This document shows positions 7,996 to 16,909 of a DNA stretch of 64,000 bases, piece after piece (position 1 is the stretch's first letter; every line of letters begins with the position of its first letter). The notes under the pieces are model-generated. The model was not told the DNA's origin. It did no database searches and saw only the letters and a list, made by a program, of their open reading frames with translations. A program made the position numbers and the translations under genes. Location of the stretch: positions 1 through 64,000 of the forward strand of contig DDTQ01000010.1 of NCBI GenBank assembly GCA_002344125.1, read 5' to 3'. Origin of the DNA: Ignavibacteria bacterium UBA2360. GTDB taxonomy: Bacteria > Bacteroidota > Ignavibacteria > Tepidaquicellales > OLB5.

Positions 7996-9138
7996 CTAAT
8001 CCTTCAGCAATGCCCTTGAAATAACAACTTTCTGAATCTCAGATGTTCCTTCATATATCTCTGTTATCTTAGCGTCGCGCAAATATCGTTCAACCAGGTA
8101 TTCCCTTACATATCCGTAACCGCCGTGTATCTGAATAGCTTCCAAAGCGTTATTTACCGCGGTTTTGCTTGCAAGCAATTTGCCCATTGCCGCTTCTGAA
8201 GCATAGGGGAGCCCCTGATCTTTATTCCATGCCGCATGCAGTACCAGGTTCCTTGCTGCTTCAACATTAGTTGCCATATCTGCAAGTTTGAACTGAATTG
8301 CCTGCAGATCTGAAATTGGTTTGCCAAAAGCTTTTCTTGTCTTTGCGTATTTTGTGGCGGCTTCAAGTGATGCTTGCGCAATTCCCAATGCCTGCGCCGC
8401 AATGCCAATCCTTCCGCCGTTTAGAGTTTCCATGGCTATTTTGAATCCCATGCCTTCTCCGCCAAGAAGCTGATCTTTATGCACCCTGCAGTTGTTAAAA
8501 CTTACAGTGCATGTATCGCTGCTTCTGATACCAAGCTTATCTTCTTTTAGACCGGTTTCAAGTCCCTCGGTTCCCTTATCAATAAGGAAAGTAGAAATCC
8601 CTCTATGTCCTTTTTCTTTATCGGTCATTGCCTGGACAAAATAAATATCCGCGTTTTTGCCATTGGTTATCCAGTTCTTAATTCCGTTGAGTATATAATA
8701 GTCGCCGTCTTTTATGGCTTCGGTCTTCTGCTGTGTCGCGTCGCTTCCGGCTTCAGGTTCGCTTAAGCAAAAACAACCCAGCTTCTCGCCTGAGGCAAGC
8801 GGTTTCAGGAATCTTTCCTTCTGTGCGTCAGTTCCCCAGTGATTTATACCGTAGCAAACCAGTGAATTATTCACTGACATGATCACGCCAACTGAGGCAT
8901 CGACCTTTGAAATTTCTTCCATTGCAAGAACATAGCTTACAGCGTCAAAACCGGCGCCGCCCCATTCAGGCGGAACCATCATGCCCATAAACCCGAATTC
9001 ACCCAGCTTTTTTACTATCTCAAAAGGGAATTCTGCTTTAATGTCGCGTTCAATTGTTGAAGGAGCTATTTCGTTTTGAGCGAAATCACGGGCAGTATCC
9101 CTTATTGCAATTTGCTCTTCTGTAAAGTTAAAATCCAT
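7996..9138 (-). CDS. Acyl-CoA dehydrogenase (short-chain/butyryl type)
   Basis: FAD enzyme that introduces the alpha-beta double bond into acyl-CoA and passes electrons to electron-transfer flavoprotein. The 380 residues show the signatures FCLSEPEAGSDATQQKT (acyl-CoA_DH_1), GIRSSDTCTVSFNN, RKAFGKPISDLQAIQFKLADM and QIHGGYGYVREYLVERYLRD. The catalytic glutamate is expected in YEGTSEIQKVVISR near residue 365. The length is standard. It is the last gene of a minus-strand trio with 3-hydroxybutyryl-CoA dehydrogenase and thiolase, which suggests a short-chain beta-oxidation or butyryl-CoA module. Exact chain length cannot be read from the sequence. Confidence 0.92.
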   Translation of the reverse strand: MDFNFTEEQIAIRDTARDFAQNEIAPSTIERDIKAEFPFEIVKKLGEFGFMGMMVPPEWGGAGFDAVSYVLAMEEISKVDASVGVIMSVNNSLVCYGINHWGTDAQKERFLKPLASGEKLGCFCLSEPEAGSDATQQKTEAIKDGDYYILNGIKNWITNGKNADIYFVQAMTDKEKGHRGISTFLIDKGTEGLETGLKEDKLGIRSSDTCTVSFNNCRVHKDQLLGGEGMGFKIAMETLNGGRIGIAAQALGIAQASLEAATKYAKTRKAFGKPISDLQAIQFKLADMATNVEAARNLVLHAAWNKDQGLPYASEAAMGKLLASKTAVNNALEAIQIHGGYGYVREYLVERYLRDAKITEIYEGTSEIQKVVISRALLKD

Positions 9139-9159
9139 TGTAGTATTTATTTATTTGTT

Positions 9160-10017
9160 TTATTTCTTAGCGTAATCGTAAAATCCTTTGCCTGATTTTC
9201 TGCCAAGGTAACCTGCGGCTACCATTTTTTTCAGCAGGGGACATGGGCGGTACTTTGAATCGCCCAAACCGTTATGGAGTACCTCCATAATTGAAAGGCA
9301 TACATCCAGCCCGATAAAATCAGCTAGCGTAAGCGGTCCCATGGGATGCGCCATTCCAAGCTTCATGACGTTATCTATCGCTTCCGGAGTGGCAACGCCT
9401 TCCATTACACAGTACATTGCTTCATTCAGCATAGGAAGAAGTATCCTGTTTGAAATGAAGCCGGGATAATCGTTCACTTCTACCGGAACTTTATCGATCT
9501 TTTCGGAAAGCTCCTTAATTACTGCGTATGTTTCATTGCTTGTTGCGAGTCCACGTATTACTTCAATTAGTTTCATCACGGGCACAGGATTCATAAAATG
9601 CATACCGATAACCTTATCAGGTCTTTTGGTGAACGCCGCTATTTCTGTTATAGAAATTGATGATGTATTGCTTGCCAGTATCGCCTCAGCTTTGCAGTTA
9701 TCATCAAGTGTTTTGAAAATATTTTTCTTGATCTCAAAATTCTCGGTAGCAGCTTCTATTACAAGCTCTGAGTCTTTTGCGTCAGTAAGATTTGTTGAAG
9801 TTTTAATATTAGCCAGCGCGGAATCCATCTTCTCCTTGGTAATAGCTTCCTTTTTTAACTGGCGCTCAAGATTTCCCGTGATAGTTTTAATTGATCTTTC
9901 AAGGAATTCAGCTTTGATATCAATTAATGTAACTTTGTAACCGTATAATGCAAAAACATGTGCAATTCCATTGCCCATTGTTCCTGAACCTATGACTGAA
10001 ATGTTCTGAATATTCAT
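9160..10017 (-). CDS. 3-hydroxybutyryl-CoA dehydrogenase
   Basis: NAD-dependent oxidation of 3-hydroxyacyl-CoA to 3-ketoacyl-CoA. The 285-residue single-function enzyme has the N-terminal Rossmann motif ISVIGSGTMGNGIAHVFA, the catalytic His/Glu region VIGMHFMNPVPVMKLIEVI (His near residue 140), and the C-terminal dimerisation domain NRILLPMLNEAMYCVMEGVAT with GMAHPMGPLTLADFIGLD. The ending GYLGRKSGKGFYDY is family-typical. It lies 14 bases downstream of the thiolase gene and 21 bases upstream of the acyl-CoA dehydrogenase. Together these catalyse three of the four beta-oxidation steps; no enoyl-CoA hydratase is present here. Confidence 0.94.
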   Translation of the reverse strand: MNIQNISVIGSGTMGNGIAHVFALYGYKVTLIDIKAEFLERSIKTITGNLERQLKKEAITKEKMDSALANIKTSTNLTDAKDSELVIEAATENFEIKKNIFKTLDDNCKAEAILASNTSSISITEIAAFTKRPDKVIGMHFMNPVPVMKLIEVIRGLATSNETYAVIKELSEKIDKVPVEVNDYPGFISNRILLPMLNEAMYCVMEGVATPEAIDNVMKLGMAHPMGPLTLADFIGLDVCLSIMEVLHNGLGDSKYRPCPLLKKMVAAGYLGRKSGKGFYDYAKK

Positions 10018-10031
10018 TTTTAAAATTGAAG

Positions 10032-11210
10032 TTAAATTTTCTCAATTATTATTGCTGTTGCTTCTCCGCCGCCGTTGCAGAGCGTTACAAGTCCGTAGCG
10101 CTTGTTAAGCCTGTGGAGATTGTACATCAATGTAATAAGCAGCCTTGCTCCTGATGCGCCAATAGGGTGTCCTATTGCGATTGCTCCGCCAGTCACGTTA
10201 ACCTTTGCGGGATCAATACCTGCTATCTGATTCACTGCGCAGCTTACAACTGCGAACGCTTCGTTGATCTCAAACAGGTCAATATCATCCTTGGTGAGGC
10301 CCGCTTTTTTGCAGACCTTCTCGATAACATATCCAGGCGCTGTTGTGAACCATTCCGGCGCATGTGAATGTGTAGCCTGCGCAACTATTCTTGCCATAGG
10401 TTTAGCGCCGCTTTTTGCTGCCTGTTCCTTTGACATTAGCACAACAGCGCCTGCGCCATCATTTATATTTGAAGCGTTGAATGCTGTAATTGTACCTTCT
10501 TTTGTAAATACAGGCTTTAATGAAAACGCCTTTTCGAAGTTAACTTTACCCGGGTCTTCATCTGTATCAAAAACAGTTACGTTTCCTTTCCTGTCTTTCA
10601 TTTCAAAGGGGGCTATCGCATCCTTAAAATAACCCTGCTTAATAGCATCTATAGCTTTTTCGTAGGAACCCTTTGCGAATTCATCCTGCATTTCCCTGGA
10701 TACTTTATGTTCTGTTGCGCACTGCTCGCCCAGCATACCCATATGTTTATTGCCATATGGATCCCATAGTCCGTCATGTATCATAAGATCAAATATCTCG
10801 CCGTTACCCATTCTGTAACCGTTGCGGGCTTTTTTTAGTATGTACGGAGCGTTTGTCATCGATTCCATACCGCCTGCTACAATAATTTCCGCATCGCCGG
10901 CTTTGATAGCCTGCTCGCCCAGCATCACTGATTTTAAGCCTGAACCGCATACTTTGTTTATCGTGGTGGCTGAAACTGTGTCGGGAATTCCCGCGCCAAG
11001 TGATGCCTGCCTTGCAGGCGCCTGCCCGATTCCGCCCTGCAGAACATTACCCATTAAAACTTCATCAATTTCTCCGGGTTTTATACCTGCTCTTTTGACA
11101 GCTTCTTTGATTGCAATTGCTCCAAGCTGCGGGGCGGTGAAACCGCTTAAACTGCCGTTAAACGCTCCAACTGCCGTACGCGCCGCTGATACTATTACTA
11201 CTTCCTTCAT
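10032..11210 (-). CDS. Acetyl-CoA acetyltransferase (thiolase)
   Basis: Condenses two acetyl-CoA to acetoacetyl-CoA or cleaves 3-ketoacyl-CoA. The 392 residues have the nucleophilic cysteine in TTINKVCGSGLKSVM near residue 89, the NEAFA signature, the GGAIAIGHPIGASGARLL histidine motif near residue 350, and CNGGGEATAIIIE with the second catalytic cysteine at the end. The start MKEVVIVSAARTAVGAF is standard. It heads the thiolase - dehydrogenase - acyl-CoA dehydrogenase trio and follows tpiA by 45 bases. Confidence 0.94.
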   Translation of the reverse strand: MKEVVIVSAARTAVGAFNGSLSGFTAPQLGAIAIKEAVKRAGIKPGEIDEVLMGNVLQGGIGQAPARQASLGAGIPDTVSATTINKVCGSGLKSVMLGEQAIKAGDAEIIVAGGMESMTNAPYILKKARNGYRMGNGEIFDLMIHDGLWDPYGNKHMGMLGEQCATEHKVSREMQDEFAKGSYEKAIDAIKQGYFKDAIAPFEMKDRKGNVTVFDTDEDPGKVNFEKAFSLKPVFTKEGTITAFNASNINDGAGAVVLMSKEQAAKSGAKPMARIVAQATHSHAPEWFTTAPGYVIEKVCKKAGLTKDDIDLFEINEAFAVVSCAVNQIAGIDPAKVNVTGGAIAIGHPIGASGARLLITLMYNLHRLNKRYGLVTLCNGGGEATAIIIEKI

Positions 11211-11255
11211 ATTATAGTTACCTTATATATTGATTTGTTATTAACTCTGCTGTGA

Positions 11256-12035
11256 CTATTTATTTATGTTCGTATTTGATGCGTTAATTATTTTTATGAA
11301 TTTCTCCGCTTCAAGCGATGCGCCGCCTATTAATCCGCCGTTCACTGTCTGCGAAGCGAACAATTCTTTAGCGTTATCCGGTGTTACACTGCCCCCGTAA
11401 ATTATCCTGATATTCTTTGAAATATCCTCGTTATACATTTTTTTCAGTTTTTTTCTAAGGAAGTTATGCGCCGCCTCAACCTGGTGCGCAGTCGCATTTT
11501 TGCCTGTGCCAATGGCCCATACCGGTTCGTACGCAATTGTTACGTTGCCTATTCCTTCTTCGCTTACGTGGGTTAAACAGGCTGTAAGCTGTTCTTCTAT
11601 TACGGATTCTGTTAACTTATCTTCATGCTCCTGCAGATTTTCACCCAGGCAAACAATAGGCTTTAAGCCTTCATCAAGCGCTTTCAAGACTTTTTTGTTT
11701 ACAATAGCGTTTGTTTCATGGAAATACTGCCTGCGCTCTGAGTGACCCAGTATTACATACTCGCATCCGCATGATTTCAGCATTCCCGCGGAAATTTCTC
11801 CGGTATATGCGCCAATTGATTCAAAGTACATGTTCTGCGCGCCAAGTTTTACCTGAGTACCGCTTATCTTTTTACTTACGGTATCAAGTGAAGTAAATGG
11901 GGGGCAAAGTACTACTTCTGTTTCGGTTAATTTATGTTTATCGGTAAATGTTTTCAGTTCATCAACAAACTGCTGTGACTGCACAAGCCCTTTGTTCATT
12001 TTCCAGTTTGCAACTATCAGTTTTTTATTCGGCAT
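11256..12035 (-). CDS. tpiA: Triosephosphate isomerase
   Basis: Interconverts dihydroxyacetone phosphate and glyceraldehyde 3-phosphate. The 259-residue TIM barrel shows the substrate lysine in IVANWKMNKG (about residue 12), the catalytic histidine in YVILGHSERRQYF, and the catalytic glutamate in the signature AYEPVWAIGTGKNAT. The flexible loop and the phosphate-binding IIYGGSVTPDNAKEL and GGLIGGASL are intact. It is embedded in a minus-strand run of metabolic genes, 38 bases after gatB, away from other glycolytic genes. Confidence 0.97.
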   Translation of the reverse strand: MPNKKLIVANWKMNKGLVQSQQFVDELKTFTDKHKLTETEVVLCPPFTSLDTVSKKISGTQVKLGAQNMYFESIGAYTGEISAGMLKSCGCEYVILGHSERRQYFHETNAIVNKKVLKALDEGLKPIVCLGENLQEHEDKLTESVIEEQLTACLTHVSEEGIGNVTIAYEPVWAIGTGKNATAHQVEAAHNFLRKKLKKMYNEDISKNIRIIYGGSVTPDNAKELFASQTVNGGLIGGASLEAEKFIKIINASNTNINK

Positions 12036-12073
12036 TGGTATTCTCCGTTCATTTGCGGCTTCTAAGAACCGCC

Positions 12074-13531
12074 TCAGTTATTGCCTAAATTCTTTATTAT
12101 AAGTTCGTTTACTGTTTTGGGATTTGCTTTCCCCTTTGATTCCTTCATTACTTTTCCAACAAACAAGCCCAGCAGTTTCACTTCGCCGGCCTTGTAACGC
12201 TCAACTTCTTTTGGACTCTCATCCAGTACCTTCTTTATTATACTTTCTATCTCGCCTGAATCAGTAACCTGAAGAAGATTCTTTTCCTTAACTATATATT
12301 CCGGCGCCTGCGCGGGCTCACCGGCAGGTTTTGAAAGCATTTCCTGGTAAACTTCCTTTGCAATATTGTTAGAAATCTTGCCATCTGCAATCAAATTAAT
12401 AAGTGAAGCCATATTTTCGCCTGTAATATTGAACTCAGAAATATTGATTTTCCTGTCGTTTAGCGCGCGCATAACTTCCCCCATCACCCAGTTGCTTGCA
12501 GTCTTGTAACTCTTTTTATCTGTGGCTTTAACCACCGATTCAAAGTAGGCAGCAAGCTCCCTGTTTTGGGTCAATACCCCGGCATCGTAGCGGGGGAGCG
12601 AGTATTCTTCAATGAACCTCTTTGTCTTTTCGCCCGGCAGTTCCGGCTGATTTTCCTTTATCTTCTGCTTCCACTCATCATCTATATAAACCGTAACAAG
12701 ATCAGGCTCCGGGAAGTAACGATAATCATGCGCTTCTTCTTTAGAACGCATTGGGATAGTAGCTTTGGCCTTTGCGTCATAAGTCATTGTTTGGTGGATA
12801 ACTTCTCCGCCGTTTTCAATGAGCTCGATCTGCCGCTTTATTTCATGATCTATAGCATCTGCAACGTTGCGGAAAGAATTCAGGTTCTTTACTTCGCATT
12901 TGGTGCCGAATTTATCAGCGCCTTTAAGTCTGACAGATACATTAGCGTCACACCTCAGGCTTCCTTCTTCCATATTTCCGTCACAGATATCCAAATAAAT
13001 AACAAGCTGCTTCAGCATTGTTAAATAGTCATAGGCTTCCTCAGAATTCCGCATATCTGGTTCGCTCACAATTTCTATAAGCGGCACGCCGCAGCGGTTC
13101 AAATCAACCAGTGACTCATCCGAAGACATATCATGGATCGATTTACCCGCGTCTTCTTCCATGTGAATGCGCGTTATGCCAATAGTTTTGCTTTCAATTT
13201 CAACTTTGCCTTGCTCGCATATCGGCTGATCATACTGCGAGATCTGGTATCCCTTGGGCAGATCAGGATAAAAATAATTCTTCCTTGCGAAGATAGATCT
13301 TTCCCTGATGCTGCAATTTGTAGCCGTACCGAGCCTTAATATAAACTCCACCAGGTTCTTATTCAGAACAGGCAGCGTACCGGGGTGACCCAAACAAACG
13401 GGACACACATTGGTATTCGGCGGCGCGTTGAATTCAGTGGAGCACTTACAAAAAGCTTTGCTTTTTGTCTTTAGCTGCGCGTGAACTTCAAGCCCTATTA
13501 CCGGTTCATATTTTGAATAGATATCACTCAT
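12074..13531 (-). CDS. gatB: Aspartyl/glutamyl-tRNA amidotransferase subunit B
   Basis: The kinase/tRNA-binding subunit of GatCAB, which converts Glu-tRNA(Gln) or Asp-tRNA(Asn) to the amide form. The 485 residues start with YEPVIGLEVHAQLKTKSKAFC and contain the zinc-type cysteines CKCSTEF and NVCPVCLGHPG. Further signatures are YFYPDLPKGYQISQYD and MEEDAGKSIHD, and the tail is the GatB/Yqey helical domain (residues about 335-480). gatA and gatC are not nearby. Its ATG overlaps the end of a possible small upstream ORF by eight bases, which suggests translational coupling. Confidence 0.97.
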   Translation of the reverse strand: MSDIYSKYEPVIGLEVHAQLKTKSKAFCKCSTEFNAPPNTNVCPVCLGHPGTLPVLNKNLVEFILRLGTATNCSIRERSIFARKNYFYPDLPKGYQISQYDQPICEQGKVEIESKTIGITRIHMEEDAGKSIHDMSSDESLVDLNRCGVPLIEIVSEPDMRNSEEAYDYLTMLKQLVIYLDICDGNMEEGSLRCDANVSVRLKGADKFGTKCEVKNLNSFRNVADAIDHEIKRQIELIENGGEVIHQTMTYDAKAKATIPMRSKEEAHDYRYFPEPDLVTVYIDDEWKQKIKENQPELPGEKTKRFIEEYSLPRYDAGVLTQNRELAAYFESVVKATDKKSYKTASNWVMGEVMRALNDRKINISEFNITGENMASLINLIADGKISNNIAKEVYQEMLSKPAGEPAQAPEYIVKEKNLLQVTDSGEIESIIKKVLDESPKEVERYKAGEVKLLGLFVGKVMKESKGKANPKTVNELIIKNLGNN

Positions 13532-13655
13532 CTATTTGTTGTAAATGTGCCCATGCTTCTTCTTCAGGTTTCTCCCGATCTCTTTTCAATACTTCTTCGC
13601 TATTAATTGTAATTTTTGGATATGATTTATTCATTGTTCGTTGCTCATTGCTCAT
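13524..13655 (-). CDS. Possible small protein coupled to gatB
   Basis: A short frame fills the gap between sucC and gatB: 43 codons from the ATG at 13655, or 36 from the ATG at 13634. The product is charged and hydrophilic (for example KRDREKPEEEAWAHL) and ends QQIDE. Its stop overlaps the gatB start in the arrangement ATGAGTGA, and it begins ten bases after the sucC stop. No Shine-Dalgarno sequence is visible, and the first codons coincide with a tandem 7-bp simple repeat (ATTGCTC/ATTTGCT, 13637-13672). No family is recognised; it could be chance. Confidence 0.35.
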   Translation of the reverse strand: MSNEQRTMNKSYPKITINSEEVLKRDREKPEEEAWAHLQQIDE

Positions 13656-13664
13656 TGCTATTTG

Positions 13665-14879
13665 CTATTTGCTCAAAACCTGTGTTATCTTCTCTGCAGC
13701 ATCTTTGAATCCTTCTGCTGCTATTATCGCCAGGCCTGATTCATCAAGCATCTTCTTTGCAATATCGGCGTTAGTACCGGCAAGTCTTACCACAACGGGA
13801 ACCTGTATATTAATATTTTTCGCAGCTTCAATGATACCGCCTGCGACTCTATCACATCTTACAATTCCGCCGAATATATTAACAAGTATAGCCTTAACAT
13901 TCGGATCGCTTAAGATGATCTTGAAACCGTTTTCAACGGTTTCTTTTGAAGCTCCGCCGCCCACATCCAGAAAGTTTGCCGGCTCACCGCCTGCAAGCTT
14001 AATTATATCCATTGTCGCCATTGCAAGTCCCGCGCCGTTGACCATACAGCCCACGTTGCCATCAAGTTTAACGTAATTAAGATTGAAATTTGAAGCCTCC
14101 ACTTCAAGCGGGTCTTCTTCGTTTATATCCCTTAACTCAGGGTAATCTTTGTGCCTGAACATCGCGTTATCATCAAGTGTGATTTTCGCGTCAAGCGCGA
14201 CTATTTTGTTATCATTCAGTATAGCCATTGGATTCACTTCGATAAGCGAAGCGTCACTTGCTTCATAGGCTTTGTAAAGGGCAGTTATAAATGGTATGAA
14301 GTTCTTAAAAACCTCACCTGTTAACCCAAGCCCGAAAGCGAGCCTCCTGGCCTGGAATGACTGGAATCCTATATTGGGATCAACCCATTCTTTTATAATT
14401 TTTTCGGGAGTCTCTTCGGCTACTTTTTCAATTTCTACACCGCCTTCGGTTGATGCCATGATCACATTTTTGCCAACGGTTCTATCAAGCAGAATTCCTA
14501 TGTAGAATTCGTGAGTGTAATCAAGTCCTTCGGTTATGAAGAGAGTCTGAACAAGCTTTCCTTCGTCTCCCGTTTGGTGAGTCACCAGCAGGTTTCCAAG
14601 AATTTTTTCGGCGTATTCTTTAGCTTTAACTGCATCGGTTGTGAATTTGACTCCGCCGTCAAGTATCAGCTCCTCGCGGTTTGCCGGATTGTAAACCTTA
14701 CCTTTGCCTCTGCCGCCGGCGTGTATCTGTGATTTTACAACAAACTGGTTTATGCCGTGTGACTGAAGTGTGCTGAGCGCGCCCTCAAATTCAGAAATAC
14801 TTTTAATGGGTATGCCGTTCTGTACCGGTACGCCGTATTTAAGTAATATCTGTTTTGCCTGGTATTCGTGTATTTTCAT
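13665..14879 (-). CDS. sucC: Succinyl-CoA synthetase (succinate-CoA ligase) beta subunit
   Basis: The nucleotide-binding subunit of the TCA-cycle enzyme that makes ATP or GTP from succinyl-CoA. The 404 residues have the ATP-grasp start KIHEYQAKQILLKYGVP, the HAGGRGKGKV loop, SLIEVNPMAIL for metal binding, and a C-terminal flavodoxin-like domain with GGASKETVENGFKIIL and VNIFGGIVRCD. sucD is not adjacent, so the alpha subunit must be encoded elsewhere. The gene follows three small lipoprotein genes with a 35-base gap and probably shares their transcript. Confidence 0.95.
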   Translation of the reverse strand: MKIHEYQAKQILLKYGVPVQNGIPIKSISEFEGALSTLQSHGINQFVVKSQIHAGGRGKGKVYNPANREELILDGGVKFTTDAVKAKEYAEKILGNLLVTHQTGDEGKLVQTLFITEGLDYTHEFYIGILLDRTVGKNVIMASTEGGVEIEKVAEETPEKIIKEWVDPNIGFQSFQARRLAFGLGLTGEVFKNFIPFITALYKAYEASDASLIEVNPMAILNDNKIVALDAKITLDDNAMFRHKDYPELRDINEEDPLEVEASNFNLNYVKLDGNVGCMVNGAGLAMATMDIIKLAGGEPANFLDVGGGASKETVENGFKIILSDPNVKAILVNIFGGIVRCDRVAGGIIEAAKNINIQVPVVVRLAGTNADIAKKMLDESGLAIIAAEGFKDAAEKITQVLSK

Positions 14880-14914
14880 TTTATTATCTGAAAAAGTTAA
14901 TAATTAATTATGTT

Positions 14915-15106
14915 CTATTTTATTTTTGCGGAATCCAATTGCAATGCCAGTGAATCATACAGTTTGAGTTTTTCCTCAAGCGCTTTGTGCCTGTTAACTG
15001 AATCAGCTTTCCGCTGTATTTCACGGAGTTCATTCTCATCCGGTTTCTTCGTACACCCGCTGTAAAAAATAAGAAACAGCAGCCCCATTGAAAACACTTT
15101 ATACAT
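14915..15106 (-). CDS. Small coiled-coil lipoprotein (third of three)
   Basis: A 63-residue predicted lipoprotein. Signal peptide MYKVFSMGLLFLIF ends in the lipobox YSGC with Cys at residue 18, and Thr follows it. The mature part is highly charged and helical, with heptad-like leucines and two LDS/DSL elements (KLYDSLALQLDS). It starts five bases after the stop of the preceding lipoprotein gene. No known family is recognised; a short helical surface tether is plausible but speculative. Confidence 0.65.
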   Translation of the reverse strand: MYKVFSMGLLFLIFYSGCTKKPDENELREIQRKADSVNRHKALEEKLKLYDSLALQLDSAKIK

Positions 15107-15111
15107 ATTGG

Positions 15112-15408
15112 TTACTTCCTGCTGTTTTTAAGATTCTGTATGCTCTTTTCCAGTTCTTTCTCAAGCGAATCAGTGCTTCGCTTTAGAGAATCCAGCTTTA
15201 ACTTAAATCCTGTGTTTACAGAATCATTTACCTGTTTGTAATTTTCGCGCCTTATGGAATCCAGCTTCTTATCAGTCTCTTCCTGAATGCGGATCATTTC
15301 CCTGTATGTATCGGTATCTTCAAACTTCTTTTTGCCAAACATACCGCATCCGGCTGTCAAGCCGAGAAATGCAAATGTGAGGGCCGCTAATAATATGGGT
15401 ATTTTCAA
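15112..15408 (-). CDS. Small coiled-coil lipoprotein (second of three)
   Basis: A 98-residue predicted lipoprotein. The signal peptide ends in the lipobox LTAGC (Cys at residue 21), followed by Gly and a basic patch GKKKF. The rest is a long charged helix with repeats of the form KLDSIRRE, KLDSLKRSTDSLEKELE, a likely coiled coil. It shares the DSL spacing with its two neighbours, although overall identity is low. It lies 17 bases after the preceding gene. Confidence 0.7.
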   Translation of the reverse strand: MKIPILLAALTFAFLGLTAGCGMFGKKKFEDTDTYREMIRIQEETDKKLDSIRRENYKQVNDSVNTGFKLKLDSLKRSTDSLEKELEKSIQNLKNSRK

Positions 15409-15425
15409 ATTTTAGATCGCAGCCC

Positions 15426-15680
15426 CTATTTAGATTTTTTTGATCTTTTGTCAGATTCCTCAAGCAGCAACGAATCGGCTTTTGTTTTTAAAGTATCCAG
15501 CTGCTTCATCAGTGAATCAATTGACTTCCTGTCAAGCGAGGAATCAATTTTTTTCAGATTCTCATCGATCTTCTCATTGACCTTTTCGTTAACCTTCTCT
15601 TCTACCTTTTCTGTTATCTTGCTGCAGTTAACCAAAAAACCAACAACCAGAAGCGCGGTAAAAAACTTTACAATTTTCAT
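15426..15680 (-). CDS. Small coiled-coil lipoprotein (first of three)
   Basis: An 84-residue predicted lipoprotein. The signal peptide MKIVKFFTALLVVGFL is followed by the lipobox LVNC (Cys at residue 19). Three short tandem repeats of EKV(E/N) follow (EKVEEKVNEKVNEKIDENL), then the DSL-rich helix SIDSLMKQLDTLKTKADSLL and a basic tail. It is the first of three adjacent lipoprotein genes, 23 bases after lhgO. Function unknown. Confidence 0.7.
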   Translation of the reverse strand: MKIVKFFTALLVVGFLVNCSKITEKVEEKVNEKVNEKIDENLKKIDSSLDRKSIDSLMKQLDTLKTKADSLLLEESDKRSKKSK

Positions 15681-15703
15681 AGCTGAAATGTTTTATTTTA
15701 ATT

Positions 15704-16903
15704 TCACAATCTCAATTTAATTCTCTCAGCAATTGTTTTGCCAATTGCAATGCTTGATGTAGCGGCAGGGGAGGGCGCATTCAGAACGTTTATTATATTT
15801 CCGTTCTCATGTATCAGGAAGTCATCAATAAGCCTGCCATCCTTGCTTATGGCCTGAGCCCTTACGCCGGCGCCGCCGGCAATGAGATCACTTTCGGTTA
15901 TTTCAGGCATCAGCCTTTGCAATGCTTTAACAAATGCCTTCTTGCTGAATGACCTTCTGAATTCGCCGAAACCCGTTTTGTAATACTTCGATGCTATCTT
16001 ATAAAACCCATTCCATGTGAATATCCTGAAACAATCTTTAGCGCTCAATGATGTTCTTGTGTAACCTTCTTTTTTGAAAGCAAGCACAGCATTCGGACCC
16101 GCTTCAACTTCGCCTGTTACCATCCTGGTAAAATGTACCCCCAGGAAGGGAAATGCCGGATCAGGAACCGGGTAGATCAAATTTTTAACCAGATGTCTTC
16201 TTTCAGGTCTTATCTTGTAATACTCACCCCTGAACGGAATGATCCTGGTATCGACTTTACGTTCGGTTAAACCCGCAACTTCATCTGACTGCAAACCGCA
16301 GCAATTGACAAATACTTTGGTATTAAAAGAACCTGACGATGTTTCTACATCATATAACTTATCATTGCTGCGAATATTTTTTACCTTTGAGCTGAATTGA
16401 ATCTCGCCGCCGGCTTTAACAATAAGTTCGGCGTATTTTTTCGCAACTGCTTTATAATCAATTATACCGGTGTACGGTACATATATAGCTTTAACCCCTG
16501 AGGCATGCGGTTCCCGCTCCTTGAGCTCTTCTTTCCCGATCAATCGTATTTTATCAAGTCCGTTGGCAAGCCCGCGCTCATAAATTGCATTCAGACCGGG
16601 TACCTCGCTTTGGCTTACTGCAACAATGACTTTGCCGCAAATATCAAAATATATACCATGCTTTCTGCAGAACTCCAGAAGCAGGTTGTAACCTGTTATG
16701 CAATTAACAGCCTTAAGGCTTCCGGGTTTATAATATATCCCCGAATGTATCACTCCGCTGTTGTTACCGGTTTGATGCCTTGCTTCGCCGGCCTCTTTTT
16801 CAAGTATAAGAAGCTTAACCTCCGGATCTTGTTCCAGAACGCCAAGCGCGGTGGCAAGTCCGACTATGCCCGCGCCGGCTATTATTACATCATAGGCAGG
16901 CAA
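15704..16903 (-). CDS. lhgO: L-2-hydroxyglutarate oxidase/dehydrogenase
   Basis: FAD-dependent enzyme that oxidises L-2-hydroxyglutarate to 2-oxoglutarate. The 399 residues begin with the dinucleotide-binding motif DVIIAGAGIVGLATAL, followed by the DAO-family HQTGNNSGVIHSGIYYKPGS and CRKHGIYFDICGKVIVA. The C-terminal GGAGVRAQAISKDGRLIDDF and NVLNAPSPAATSSIAIG are characteristic of LhgO. It lies six bases after the pyrroline-5-carboxylate dehydrogenase gene. That enzyme makes glutamate, so the pair fits five-carbon amino-acid catabolism feeding 2-oxoglutarate to the TCA cycle. Confidence 0.9.
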   Translation of the reverse strand: MPAYDVIIAGAGIVGLATALGVLEQDPEVKLLILEKEAGEARHQTGNNSGVIHSGIYYKPGSLKAVNCITGYNLLLEFCRKHGIYFDICGKVIVAVSQSEVPGLNAIYERGLANGLDKIRLIGKEELKEREPHASGVKAIYVPYTGIIDYKAVAKKYAELIVKAGGEIQFSSKVKNIRSNDKLYDVETSSGSFNTKVFVNCCGLQSDEVAGLTERKVDTRIIPFRGEYYKIRPERRHLVKNLIYPVPDPAFPFLGVHFTRMVTGEVEAGPNAVLAFKKEGYTRTSLSAKDCFRIFTWNGFYKIASKYYKTGFGEFRRSFSKKAFVKALQRLMPEITESDLIAGGAGVRAQAISKDGRLIDDFLIHENGNIINVLNAPSPAATSSIAIGKTIAERIKLRL

Positions 16904-16909
16904 TTTGTA

